Shown: piece after piece, positions 1 through 6,498 of the stretch | How positions within the stretch are numbered: the first letter of the stretch is position 1 | How the letters are laid out: each line of letters opens with the position of its first letter | Source: Chromatiales bacterium | GTDB lineage: Bacteria > Pseudomonadota > Gammaproteobacteria > Chromatiales > Chromatiaceae | NCBI GenBank assembly: GCA_024639625.1 | Contig: JAHEIA010000183.1 | Span: 1-6,574, forward strand | Direction of reading: 5' to 3' | Length of the DNA: 6,574 bases | Program-made: the position numbers and the translations under genes | Notes under the pieces: model-generated | Told to the model about the DNA's origin: nothing | Database searches by the model: none | The model's input: only the letters and a program-made list of their open reading frames with translations

Positions 1-1182
1 GATCTGGTCCTCGCTGCAGAAGATGTGGGCATCGTCCTGCACGAAGTTACGCACGCGCATCAGGCCGTGCAGCGTGCCTGAAGGCTCGTTGCGGTGGCAG
101 GAGCCGAATTCCGCCAGCCGCAACGGCAGATCCCGGTAACTCTTCAGTCCGTGATTGTAGATCTGGATATGGGCCGGGCAGTTCATGGGCTTGATGGCAA
201 ATACCCGGTTCTCCGACTCAGTGACGAACATATCGGCGCGGAACTTCTCCCAGTGCCCGGACTTCTCCCACAGGCTGCGATCGATCACCTGGGGCGTATG
301 GACCTCCAGATAGCCATTCTCGCGCAACTTATGCCGGATGTAGTTCTCGACCTCGAGATAGATCCGCCAGCCCTTGTCGTGCCAGAAAACCATCCCCGGC
401 GCCTCTTCCTGGGTATGGAAAAGATCGAGCGCCTTGCCGAGCTTTCGGTGATCCCGCTTCTCTGCTTCTTCCAAGCGGTGCAGATAGGCCTTCAGCTCCT
501 TCTTATCGCGCCAGGCCGTACCGTAGATCCGCTGCAGCATCTCATTGCGCGAATCGCCGCGCCAGTAGGCGCCGGCCACCTTCATCAGCTTGAATCCCGT
601 GCCCAGCTTTCCGGTGCTCGGCAAGTGGGGGCCTCGGCAGACATCGAACCAGTCGCCCTGGCGGTAGACCGAAACCTCTTCTCCTTCCGGGATGATGTCC
701 TCGATAATCTCCACCTTGTACGCTTCGCCAATCTCCCCGAACACCCGCTTGGCTTCGTCGCGCTCCCAGACTTCCCGCTCAATCACCAGATTCCGCGCCA
801 CGATCTCGTGCATGCGCTTCTCGATCTGGGCAAGATCGTCCGGGGTAAAGGGCTCGTCCCGCGCGAAGTCGTAATAGAAACCGTCCTCGATCGCCGGACC
901 AATGGTCACCTGAGTGCCCGGGTAGAGTTCCTGCACCGCCTGCGCCATGACATGCGCGGCGTCATGGCGCAGCAGTTCCAGCGCCTCCTCGTCCCTGCTG
1001 GTGACGATCGCGAGGTCCGCGTCGCGGTCGATGAGGAACGAGGTGTCCACCAGGCGCCCGTCGATCTTTCCGGCCAGCGCGGCCTTGGCGAGTCCCGGTC
1101 CAATGCTCGAGGCCACATCCGCCACGCTCAGCGGCTGCGGAAAGCTTCTTGCGGAACCGTCAGGGAGGGTAATCGTGGGCAT
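1..1182 (-). CDS. thrS: Threonyl-tRNA synthetase, N-terminal 394 residues (3' end outside window)
   Basis: Class II aminoacyl-tRNA synthetase that attaches threonine to tRNA-Thr in the cytoplasm. The reverse complement from 1182 reads open to the window edge and begins [14 protein letters not shown], typical of ThrRS. Domains seen: TGS-like N1 domain (about 1-61); N2 editing domain with the hydrolytic HxxxH at H73/H77 and C182/H186 in CRGPH, which clears mischarged Ser-tRNA-Thr; then the catalytic core from about 245, with zinc ligands C335 (KPMNCPAH) and H386 (QDDAH) and motif 2 arginine R364 (CHRNEPSG). The third zinc histidine, motif 3 and the C-terminal anticodon-binding domain lie beyond position 1; the family is usually about 640 residues. 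The ATG is preceded by GCGAGG with 6 nt spacing, a good ribosome binding site, and the start matches E. coli ThrRS. Expression is probably self-controlled through the leader hairpin at 1206-1226. Downstream neighbours, often infC-rpmI-rplT, are not in the window. Confidence 0.97.
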   Translation of the reverse strand, partial: MPTITLPDGSARSFPQPLSVADVASSIGPGLAKAALAGKIDGRLVDTSFLIDRDADLAIVTSRDEEALELLRHDAAHVMAQAVQELYPGTQVTIGPAIEDGFYYDFARDEPFTPDDLAQIEKRMHEIVARNLVIEREVWERDEAKRVFGEIGEAYKVEIIEDIIPEGEEVSVYRQGDWFDVCRGPHLPSTGKLGTGFKLMKVAGAYWRGDSRNEMLQRIYGTAWRDKKELKAYLHRLEEAEKRDHRKLGKALDLFHTQEEAPGMVFWHDKGWRIYLEVENYIRHKLRENGYLEVHTPQVIDRSLWEKSGHWEKFRADMFVTESENRVFAIKPMNCPAHIQIYNHGLKSYRDLPLRLAEFGSCHRNEPSGTLHGLMRVRNFVQDDAHIFCSEDQI

Positions 1183-1205
1183 ATCGAGCCTCGCTACCTT
1201 CAGTG

Positions 1206-1226
1206 GTGATCCATACGAGAGACCAC
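1206..1226 (-). promoter_or_regulatory. thrS leader hairpin mimicking the tRNA-Thr anticodon arm (candidate ThrRS operator)
   Basis: On the minus strand GTGGTCT pairs with GGATCAC (7 continuous pairs, two of them G-U wobbles) around a 7-nt loop CUCGUAU. Read as an anticodon loop this is C32, U33, anticodon CGU, A37, U38. It spans -44 to -24 relative to the thrS ATG, with CGU at -35 to -33, just upstream of the ribosome binding site. In E. coli, ThrRS represses its own translation by binding a leader domain with a CGU-containing anticodon-like loop at nearly the same distance. The match of loop sequence, loop size and position makes an autoregulatory operator likely; binding itself is inferred. 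Confidence 0.75.
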
Positions 1227-1237
1227 ATGAAACGAAA

Positions 1238-1257
1238 ACCGGGCCATGAGGCCCGGT
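1238..1257 (-). promoter_or_regulatory. GC-rich hairpin in the thrS leader (operator domain or attenuator/terminator)
   Basis: ACCGGGCC and GGCCCGGT form a perfect 8-bp stem with a UCAU loop. On the minus strand the stem is followed by UUUCGUUUC, so it resembles an intrinsic terminator with an interrupted U-tract. It lies between the proposed thrS promoter and the anticodon-like arm, where the E. coli thrS operator has its upstream structured domain (domain 4), joined by a single-stranded linker (here 1227-1237). It could be the counterpart of that domain, an attenuator, or a terminator catching read-through from tRNA-Val. The loop has no CGU, so direct ThrRS recognition is doubtful. Confidence 0.55.
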
Positions 1258-1314
1258 GGCTTTGGTTCTAGCACGGGATTCGGCGTGTGTACTCCGGATC
1301 CGGCTGCGAGCACA

Positions 1315-1343
1315 ATCTTACCGTCTCACTCCGGGGTGCACAA
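1315..1343 (-). promoter_or_regulatory. Candidate sigma70 promoter for thrS
   Basis: On the minus strand TTGTGC (1343-1338) and TAAGAT (1320-1315) are separated by exactly 17 nt. The -35 keeps TTG and the -10 matches the consensus at 4 of 6 positions. Transcription would start near 1308, giving a leader of about 125 nt that contains both hairpins. It lies after the tRNA-Val terminator, which supports independent thrS transcription. Judged by eye only. Confidence 0.4.
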
Positions 1344-1437
1344 TCCCCTGCTCGATCTACGCAATCAGGCTCCCACGGGAAGAAACACGGTCTACCGATG
1401 CCATCGCTGAGAGGTTGTCCGGAGGTTTCACGCAATG

Positions 1438-1472
1438 AAAAAAGGGCGAGGCACGAAGCCTGGCCCTTTTTT
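1438..1472 (-). terminator. Rho-independent terminator after tRNA-Val
   Basis: AAAAAAGGGC and GCCCTTTTTT pair as outer arms, with a C-C mismatch and then AGGC/GCCT inside, closing on a 5-nt loop. On the minus strand the stem ends in a T run and starts 5 nt after the tRNA-Val CCA end. The A-run/T-run symmetry means it could stop transcription from either direction. Confidence 0.85.
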
Positions 1473-1477
1473 ACTTT

Positions 1478-1554
1478 TGGTAGGCGCGATTGGAATCGAA
1501 CCAACGACCCCCACCATGTCAAGGTGGTGCTCTAACCAACTGAGCTACGCGCCT
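1478..1554 (-). tRNA. tRNA-Val (anticodon GAC)
   Basis: A 77-nt cloverleaf on the minus strand that reads GUC/GUU valine codons. The acceptor stem AGGCGCG pairs fully with CGCGCCT, followed by discriminator A and an encoded CCA. The D arm (GCTC...GAGC), the anticodon loop TTGACAT with GAC, and the T loop GGTTCGATTCC are all standard. It closely resembles the E. coli valine GAC tRNA. It has its own promoter and terminator and sits upstream of thrS in the same orientation, probably as a separate unit. Confidence 0.97.
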
Positions 1555-1572
1555 GAAGATACAGCAAGCGGG

Positions 1573-1602
1573 ATCATACCGTTTCCGCTTCGCCCTGCGC
1601 AA
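1573..1602 (-). promoter_or_regulatory. Promoter of tRNA-Val
   Basis: On the minus strand TTGCGC (1602-1597), an 18-nt spacer and TATGAT (1578-1573, 5 of 6 to consensus) end about 18 nt before the mature tRNA 5' end. The -10 is followed directly by CCCGC, a GC-rich discriminator typical of stable-RNA promoters under stringent control. Stringent control is inferred, not shown. Confidence 0.6.
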
Positions 1603-1695
1603 TAGCCAGCGGGTTTCGCCCGAAGGAACTCCGCGCGCCCTGCCTCGGGAACAAAACCCGCGTTAGAATGACTAACAATATCTATGAGAAAAGAA

Positions 1696-1977
1696 ATGCC
1701 CTACTCCGTCGAAATCAAATCTCTTACCTGGCCGCAGCGCATCCTCGCGGGAGCCGTTGCCGTGGGCGTGGTGATGCTGGGGCTTGCTCTCGGGGCCCTG
1801 ATACTGGGGCTTGCCGCAGCCGTCGGGCTGGTGTTCGCGGGGCGGATCTGGTGGCTGCGCCGCCGCTTGCGCGCCGCAGCCCGCAACGGCGAGACCGACG
1901 GTTCCGTCATCGAAACCGAATACCACGTGATCGAACACCGCAGCGGATCGCGGGACTGGGACAACGACACGCGCTGA
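1696..1977 (+). CDS. Small hypothetical inner-membrane protein (93 aa)
   Basis: I cannot assign a function. The protein starts MPYSVEIKSLTWPQR, then has a long hydrophobic stretch (about 16-49), rich in Ala, Gly, Leu and Val, long enough for two tight membrane segments or one long one. A basic patch follows (RIWWLRRRLRAAARN, 50-64), which by the positive-inside rule should be cytoplasmic. The tail is polar with the motif VIETEYHVIE (71-80) and ends in charged residues. Other small proteobacterial membrane proteins, as I recall, have tails of the form VIExEYxVVE; this is memory, not a search. The ATG at 1696 is preceded by purine-rich GAGAAAAGAA; an in-frame ATG at 1684 would add four residues but has no ribosome binding site. 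It is divergent from tRNA-Val and convergent with the SDR gene, so it is probably transcribed alone. That it is a real gene is supported by its coherent membrane topology. Confidence 0.7.
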   Translation: MPYSVEIKSLTWPQRILAGAVAVGVVMLGLALGALILGLAAAVGLVFAGRIWWLRRRLRAAARNGETDGSVIETEYHVIEHRSGSRDWDNDTR

Positions 1978-2072
1978 ACCTGTTGCTGCGCTTTCCATGA
2001 CGCAGGGCGTCGCTCAAGACTGCGCCCGCTGTCGGCCGCAGCCCCGGGCACGCCCCTGAGCCCAGTACCGAT

Positions 2073-3023
2073 TCAGGCTCGTCCGCCTAACGGAACATTC
2101 CCTCCGCTCTCGAGATCGGCGGGTTCAAGGCGGAATCCGCGCGGGCAGTAGCCGAAGTCGCGCTTCGCGGCACTCCAATCGAACACCAGATCGCCATTCA
2201 TCCGGTCGGCCATCTCCGGGGTCAGGTGACGCGCCTGGGGCCACAGGCACGCAATTCCCAGCAGCAGCCGCAGCAACCCCGTGGGCAACGTGACAAATCT
2301 TGGTTGGCGGCCGATCGCCGCGCCGATTCGTTCCACCATGGTGCGATACGGGAGGATCTCACCGCCCGACAAGGCATAGATCCGACCGTAGGTGGCTTGC
2401 GCGGGTAGCGCATCCAGACAGGCCTGCGCCAGATCCTGCGCGTGCACCGGCTGGCGCCTGCCGGTTCCCCCGCCGGCCAGCGGAAACCAGGGACTGCGTC
2501 GCAGCCAGCGCGCGATGAAGCTTACGTTCTGATCCAACCCCGCGCCGTAAATCATGGTGGGACGAAACAGGGTCCAGGCGATTGCCAAACGATCGCACGT
2601 CTGGGCCACTTGCTCTTCGGCGCCGGCGAGCGCGGCTGCGATGACCCGCTCCTGCGGATTCGGCGACTCGGCCTTGGTGTCCCGGCTCGTCGAGCTGAAA
2701 GCCAACACGCGGCGCACACCGAGCTCTGCCATGGCCGCCAAGTGGGCATTCAGCAGCGGCAACCGGGCGAGATGGATCACCGCATCGACCGGAGCCAGCG
2801 CACTCCAATCGACCCACCCCGACAGGTCGGCCGCGATCCACCGTGGGCCTTTTACGAGAGGGCCGCGGCCACTGCGGCTCACCGCGGTGACCTGGATACC
2901 GCTCCGGGCAAACAGCGGAAGAAGGAAGCGCCCGATCTGGCTGCTTGCCCCGGTCACCAGCACGCGCGAGAACTGTAGCGCGGTCCCGCCCTCGGCACGG
3001 GTGTCCACGGTGACTCCCGGCAT
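2073..3023 (-). CDS. Atypical short-chain dehydrogenase/reductase, NAD-dependent epimerase/dehydratase-like (316 aa)
   Basis: Predicted soluble Rossmann-fold protein of the extended/atypical SDR group; the substrate is unknown. Visible parts: nucleotide-binding turn TGASSQIG (24-31), acidic ADLSG (65-69) expected near the adenine ring, HLAR (84-87), strand-end FSSTS (109-113), RPTMIYG (154-160), PVHAQDLAQA (192-201) and YALSGGE (216-222). Length and motif order fit the family. Two departures: the middle glycine of GxxGxxG is Ser28, and no YxxxK is found after FSSTS; the expected helix reads ERVIAAALAGAEEQ (125-138). It may therefore be a nucleotide-binding or non-classical enzyme rather than a normal epimerase. 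The ATG lies 5 nt after the uvrB stop, and its Shine-Dalgarno GAGGGA overlaps that TGA, so it is very probably co-transcribed and translationally coupled with uvrB. I see no clear terminator in the 95 bp after it. Confidence 0.88.
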   Translation of the reverse strand: MPGVTVDTRAEGGTALQFSRVLVTGASSQIGRFLLPLFARSGIQVTAVSRSGRGPLVKGPRWIAADLSGWVDWSALAPVDAVIHLARLPLLNAHLAAMAELGVRRVLAFSSTSRDTKAESPNPQERVIAAALAGAEEQVAQTCDRLAIAWTLFRPTMIYGAGLDQNVSFIARWLRRSPWFPLAGGGTGRRQPVHAQDLAQACLDALPAQATYGRIYALSGGEILPYRTMVERIGAAIGRQPRFVTLPTGLLRLLLGIACLWPQARHLTPEMADRMNGDLVFDWSAAKRDFGYCPRGFRLEPADLESGGNVPLGGRA

Positions 3024-3028
3024 GTCCC

Positions 3029-5035
3029 TCAGGCCACCAGCCCCTGAGACTGCAATTCGCGGATATGGTCACGCACCCGTGCAGCCTCCTCGAATTCCAG
3101 ATTCCTCGCGTGTTCGTACATCTGCTTTTCCAATTGCTTGAGCTTCTTCGCCATCTGCTGCGCCGTGAGTGCGGCATACTCCGCGACCTCCTCCGCCACC
3201 TTCGCATAGCGACGCGCCGGGAGGGGCGCTCCGGGATAGGCCCCCTCCATGATATCGGTGATCTTCTTCTGCACGGTCGTCGGTGTGATGCCGTGTTCCT
3301 CGTTGAACGCGACCTGCTTGGCGCGCCGCCGGTCTGTCTCATCGATGGCTCGGCGCATCGAGCCGGTGATGCTGTCGGCATACAGGATCGCCTTGCCTTT
3401 CGCGTTGCGCGCAGCCCGCCCGATAGTCTGAATCAGCGAGCCCTCGGAACGCAGGAACCCTTCTTTGTCCGCATCCAGGATCGCCACCAGAGAGACCTCG
3501 GGCATATCCAGCCCCTCGCGCAGCAGATTGATGCCCACCAGTACGTCGAATTCCCCCAGCCGCAGATCGCGGATAATCTCCACCCGTTCCACCGTGTCGA
3601 TGTCGGAATGCAGGTACCGCACCCGAACACCGTGCTCCATCAAATAGTCGGTAAGATCCTCCGCCATGCGCTTGGTCAAGGTCGTCACCAAAATGCGGTC
3701 CCCCTGCGCGACCCGCAGGGTGATCTCCGAGAGCAGGTCGTCCACCTGACTGGACGCGGGCCGCACTTCGACCTCCGGGTCCACCAGCCCGGTGGGGCGA
3801 ACCACCTGCTCGACGATCTCACCCGAGTGCTGCAGTTCGTAGTCCCGAGGGGTCGCGGAGACGTAAATCGTCTGCGGCTCCCGGGCCTCGAACTCGTCGA
3901 AGCGCAGCGGCCGATTGTCCAGGGCCGAGGGCAACCGAAACCCGTATTGCACCAGGGTTTCCTTTCGCGATCGGTCACCCCGGTACATGCCGCCGAGCTG
4001 CGGGATGGTAACGTGGGACTCGTCGACCACCAGGAGGGAATTTGCCGGCAGATAGTCAAACAGCGTCGGCGGCGGTTCGCCGGCCTCGCGCCCCGAGAGA
4101 TAGCGCGAGTAGTTCTCGATTCCCGAGCAGTACCCGATCTCTACGATCATCTCCAGGTCGAAACGGGTGCGCTGCTCCAGCCGCTGGGCCTCGACCAGAT
4201 TGCCCGCCTCACGCAACTGCTCGAGCCGTTCCTTGAGCTCCGGCTTGATCTGATCCACCGCCGCCAGCAAGGTCTCCCTCGGGGTGACATAGTGGGTCTT
4301 CGGGTAGACCGTAAAGCGCGGCACCTTGTGCAGGGCCTCCCCGGTGAGCGGGTCGAACAGGGAAAGATTCTCGATCTCGTCGTCGAACAACTCGACCCGC
4401 AGCGCCTCGGCTTCGGATTCCGCGGGGTAGATGTCGATCACGTCCCCGCGCACCCGGTAGCTGCCGCGGTGCAACTCCACTTCGTTGCGCTTGTATTGCA
4501 GGTCCGCCAGGCGCCGCAGGATGAAACGCTGATCGATGATATCGCCGCGAGCCAGGTGCAGCACCATGCTGAGATACAGGCGTGGATCGCCAAGGCCGTA
4601 GATCGAGGAAACCGTGGCCACGATGATCGTGTCCCGGCGTTCGAGCAAGGCCTTGGTGGCGGACAGGCGCATCTGCTCGACGTGCTCGTTGATCGAGGCG
4701 TCCTTTTCGATGAAGGTATCGGAGGCGGGCACATAGGCCTCCGGCTGGTAGTAGTCGTAGTAGGAGACGAAATACTCCACCGCGTTGTGCGGGAAGAACT
4801 CCTTGAATTCCCCATACAGCTGGGCCGCCAAGGTCTTGTTCGGCGCCAGGATCAGCGCCGGGCGCTGGAGGGTCTGGATCACGTTGGCGATCGTGAAGGT
4901 CTTCCCCGAACCCGTGACCCCGAGCAGTGTCAGTCCCGCTTCCCCGGCCTCGAGCCCCTCGACCAGGCGTCGAATCGCCTCCGGCTGGTCGCCGGCGGGG
5001 GAGAATTGGGAAATCAGCTGAAATTCACGCGCCAT
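3029..5035 (-). CDS. uvrB: UvrABC excinuclease subunit B
   Basis: DNA-damage-verifying ATPase of nucleotide excision repair: loaded by UvrA, it opens the duplex at a lesion and recruits UvrC for incision. At 668 residues it is the normal family length. Seen in order: Walker A GVTGSGKT (39-46, K45); the lesion-probing beta-hairpin with Y92, Y93, Y95, Y96 and Y101; UvrA-interacting and YAD/RRR-like region to about 330; helicase motif II DESH (338-341); SATPRDYE (393-400); the second RecA-like half with [15 protein letters not shown] (501-515) and motif [11 protein letters not shown] (536-544); and a C-terminal UVR coiled coil (about 629-664) that contacts UvrC. No key residue is missing. The start MAREFQLIS at 5035 matches the family; upstream AGAAGAA is a weak ribosome binding site. 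It is the first gene of a probable two-gene operon with the SDR gene and is divergent from the aminotransferase. No LexA-type box (CTG-N10-CAG) is visible upstream. Confidence 0.98.
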   Translation of the reverse strand: MAREFQLISQFSPAGDQPEAIRRLVEGLEAGEAGLTLLGVTGSGKTFTIANVIQTLQRPALILAPNKTLAAQLYGEFKEFFPHNAVEYFVSYYDYYQPEAYVPASDTFIEKDASINEHVEQMRLSATKALLERRDTIIVATVSSIYGLGDPRLYLSMVLHLARGDIIDQRFILRRLADLQYKRNEVELHRGSYRVRGDVIDIYPAESEAEALRVELFDDEIENLSLFDPLTGEALHKVPRFTVYPKTHYVTPRETLLAAVDQIKPELKERLEQLREAGNLVEAQRLEQRTRFDLEMIVEIGYCSGIENYSRYLSGREAGEPPPTLFDYLPANSLLVVDESHVTIPQLGGMYRGDRSRKETLVQYGFRLPSALDNRPLRFDEFEAREPQTIYVSATPRDYELQHSGEIVEQVVRPTGLVDPEVEVRPASSQVDDLLSEITLRVAQGDRILVTTLTKRMAEDLTDYLMEHGVRVRYLHSDIDTVERVEIIRDLRLGEFDVLVGINLLREGLDMPEVSLVAILDADKEGFLRSEGSLIQTIGRAARNAKGKAILYADSITGSMRRAIDETDRRRAKQVAFNEEHGITPTTVQKKITDIMEGAYPGAPLPARRYAKVAEEVAEYAALTAQQMAKKLKQLEKQMYEHARNLEFEEAARVRDHIRELQSQGLVA

Positions 5036-5138
5036 GGGGATTCTTCTGCATTCCGGTATTCGCTATCATTGTAATGTTATGAGCGGTGCCGCATCCCCGC
5101 TTACGTCTCTCCCGAATCAGAAGACAGGCCCTCGAAGA
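5036..5138. promoter_or_regulatory. Divergent intergenic region between uvrB and the aminotransferase gene
   Basis: These 103 bp must hold the promoters of both genes unless they are transcribed from further away. An AT-richer patch around 5056-5080 has possible -10 elements in both directions: TACAAT for uvrB (5073-5068, minus) and TATCAT (5064-5069) or TGTAAT (5070-5075) on the plus strand. None has a convincing -35 at the right distance, so the assignments are weak. The patch includes the short dyad CATTGTAATG. I found no SOS box and no strong operator. Confidence 0.35.
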
Positions 5139-6323
5139 ATGAACGCTAGACTGTCCGCACGTGTACAAGCTGTCAAACCCTCGCCTACCCTCGCAGTGAC
5201 CGCCCGCGCCGCCGAGATGCGCGCCGCCGGCAAGGATGTGATCGGACTCGGCGCCGGAGAGCCAGATTTCGACACGCCCGAGCATATCAAGGAAGCCGCA
5301 ATCCAGGCGATTCGCAGTGGTTTCACGAAGTACACCGCGGTCGACGGCACCGCCGGATTGAAGGCGGCGATCATCGAAAAGTTCAAGCGGGACAATGGGC
5401 TGGAATACGGCCCGACGCAGATTCTTGTGTCCTGCGGGGGTAAACAGAGCTTCTACAACCTGGCGCAGGCGCTCCTCGATCCCGGCGACGAGGTCATCAT
5501 CCCGGTACCCTACTGGGTATCCTATCCGGACATGGTGATTCTGGCGAGCGGGGTCCCGGTATTCGCCAGCGCCGGCGCATCGCAGAATTTCAAGATCACG
5601 CCAAGCCAACTGGCGGCAGCAATCACGGAAAAGACCCGGTTGGTGGTGATCAACAGTCCGTCGAATCCGACCGGGGTGGCCTACAGCAAAGACGAGTTGG
5701 CCGCGCTGGGCGACGTGCTGCTGGAGAACCCGCGGGTTATGGTCGCCACGGACGACATGTACGAGCACATCCGCTGGGCCGACACGCCCTTCGTCAACAT
5801 CGTCAACGCCTGCCCGGGACTCGCGGAACGCACCCTGGTGCTCAACGGCGTCTCCAAAGCCTATTCCATGACCGGCTGGCGCATCGGCTACGCCGGCGGC
5901 CCGGAGGCGGTGATCAAGGCGATGAAGAAAATCCAGTCGCAGAGCACGTCCAACCCGACATCGATATCCCAGGTCGCGGCACAGGCCGCCCTGGAAGGCC
6001 CCCAGGACTGCATCGCGGAGATGCTGGTCGCCTTCAAGGACCGTCACGATTATGTGGTGGAGCGCCTGAACCGGATCCCCGGCATCGAGTGCCTGCCCAC
6101 CGACGGCACCTTCTACACCTTTCCCAACGTGCAACCCGCATTGGATCGCCTGGAGGGGATCAACAACGACATCGAATTCTCCGAATTCCTGATCGAAAAG
6201 GCCGGGGTGGCGCTGGTTCCGGGATCCGCTTTTGGCCTCCCTGGGCACGTACGAATCTCCATCGCCACCAGCATGGAAAACCTGGAGAAGGCACTGGAGC
6301 GGATCGAGGGCGCTCTGGCGTAG
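5139..6323 (+). CDS. Class I PLP-dependent aminotransferase (aspartate aminotransferase type)
   Basis: Predicted cytoplasmic fold-type I transaminase, most like bacterial aspartate aminotransferases of the Thermus/rhizobial type (often annotated aspC or aatA), exchanging amino groups between aspartate and 2-oxoglutarate. Key residues with the start at 5139: substrate-loop K13 in KPSPT; GAGEPDFDTPEHI (38-50); YW at 125-126 stacking on the cofactor; N176 in SPSNPTG; D205 and Y208 holding the pyridine ring and phenolic oxygen; the Schiff-base lysine K240 in SKAYSMTGWR; and R372 in GHVRIS for the substrate carboxylate. At 394 residues it is the usual length and complete. Some members also use prephenate; the sequence alone does not decide this. 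The frame is open upstream to 5034, but the extra 35 residues are unlike the family and that ATG lies inside the uvrB start, so the MNARLSARVQ start at 5139 is preferred although its ribosome binding site is poor. It is followed 4 bp later by the tRNA-Asn promoter. Confidence 0.95.
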   Translation: MNARLSARVQAVKPSPTLAVTARAAEMRAAGKDVIGLGAGEPDFDTPEHIKEAAIQAIRSGFTKYTAVDGTAGLKAAIIEKFKRDNGLEYGPTQILVSCGGKQSFYNLAQALLDPGDEVIIPVPYWVSYPDMVILASGVPVFASAGASQNFKITPSQLAAAITEKTRLVVINSPSNPTGVAYSKDELAALGDVLLENPRVMVATDDMYEHIRWADTPFVNIVNACPGLAERTLVLNGVSKAYSMTGWRIGYAGGPEAVIKAMKKIQSQSTSNPTSISQVAAQAALEGPQDCIAEMLVAFKDRHDYVVERLNRIPGIECLPTDGTFYTFPNVQPALDRLEGINNDIEFSEFLIEKAGVALVPGSAFGLPGHVRISIATSMENLEKALERIEGALA

Positions 6324-6327
6324 CGAC

Positions 6328-6356
6328 TTGACCGGGCCGAGAAGTGCGATTACTAT
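6328..6356 (+). promoter_or_regulatory. Promoter of tRNA-Asn
   Basis: TTGACC (6328-6333, 5 of 6 to consensus), a 17-nt spacer and TACTAT (6351-6356, 4 of 6) lie 24 bp before the tRNA. The -10 is followed by GCCCGC, a GC-rich discriminator as in stringently controlled stable-RNA promoters. It starts 4 bp after the aminotransferase stop codon, so tRNA-Asn does not need read-through from that gene. Confidence 0.7.
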
Positions 6357-6380
6357 GCCCGCTTCTCGCGGAGCGAGTAT

Positions 6381-6456
6381 TCCCCGGTAGCTCAGTCGGT
6401 AGAGCGGGTGGCTGTTAACCACTAGGTCGGCAGTTCGAGCCTGTCCCGGGGAGCCA
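6381..6456 (+). tRNA. tRNA-Asn (anticodon GTT)
   Basis: A 76-nt cloverleaf that reads AAC/AAU codons. Acceptor stem TCCCCGG pairs fully with CCGGGGA, followed by discriminator G and an encoded CCA. The D arm GCTC/GAGC, anticodon stem GGTGG/CCACT with loop CTGTTAA (GTT), and T arm GGCAG/CTGTC with loop TTCGAGC are all intact. It has its own promoter and terminator. Confidence 0.97.
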
Positions 6457-6468
6457 AATATCAGAAAT

Positions 6469-6498
6469 GCCGGTTTGAGTCCGCTCAACCGGCTTTTT
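6469..6498 (+). terminator. Rho-independent terminator after tRNA-Asn
   Basis: GCCGGTTTGAG and CTCAACCGGC form a 10-bp stem with one bulged T and a TCCG loop, followed by five Ts. It starts 12 nt after the CCA end. Weaker flanking pairing between CAGAAAT and ATTTCTG could extend it. Confidence 0.88.

Noticed and set aside
94..1209. 371-codon plus-strand open frame across thrS
   Set aside because: It is antisense to a clear ThrRS reading frame and has no family resemblance; long antisense frames are expected at this GC content.
1160..1228. Short minus-strand frame (22 residues) with Ile-Thr-Thr codons overlapping the thrS start, as a possible threonine leader peptide
   Set aside because: It has no ribosome binding site, overlaps the anticodon-like hairpin and thrS itself, and contains only two threonine codons; the operator explanation is stronger.
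1294..1303. Perfect 10-bp palindrome CCGGATCCGG near the proposed thrS transcription start
   Set aside because: A single short palindrome in GC-rich DNA with no second copy or known operator match is not enough to call a binding site.
1287..1535. 82-codon plus-strand open frame ending in DWNRTNDPHHVKVV
   Set aside because: Its end is the antisense translation of tRNA-Val and the rest covers the thrS leader and a terminator.
1662..1676. Small dyad GTTAG/CTAAC before the small membrane protein gene
   Set aside because: Five base pairs around a 5-nt loop is too little to call an operator or terminator.
1978..2072. Possible terminator between the convergent small gene and SDR gene (GACGC/GCGTC)
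   Set aside because: The stem has only 5 bp and a 3-nt loop and no T run on either strand.
3065..5074. 669-codon plus-strand open frame across uvrB
   Set aside because: It mirrors the well-supported uvrB frame and has repetitive, His/Gln/Arg-rich composition typical of an antisense translation.
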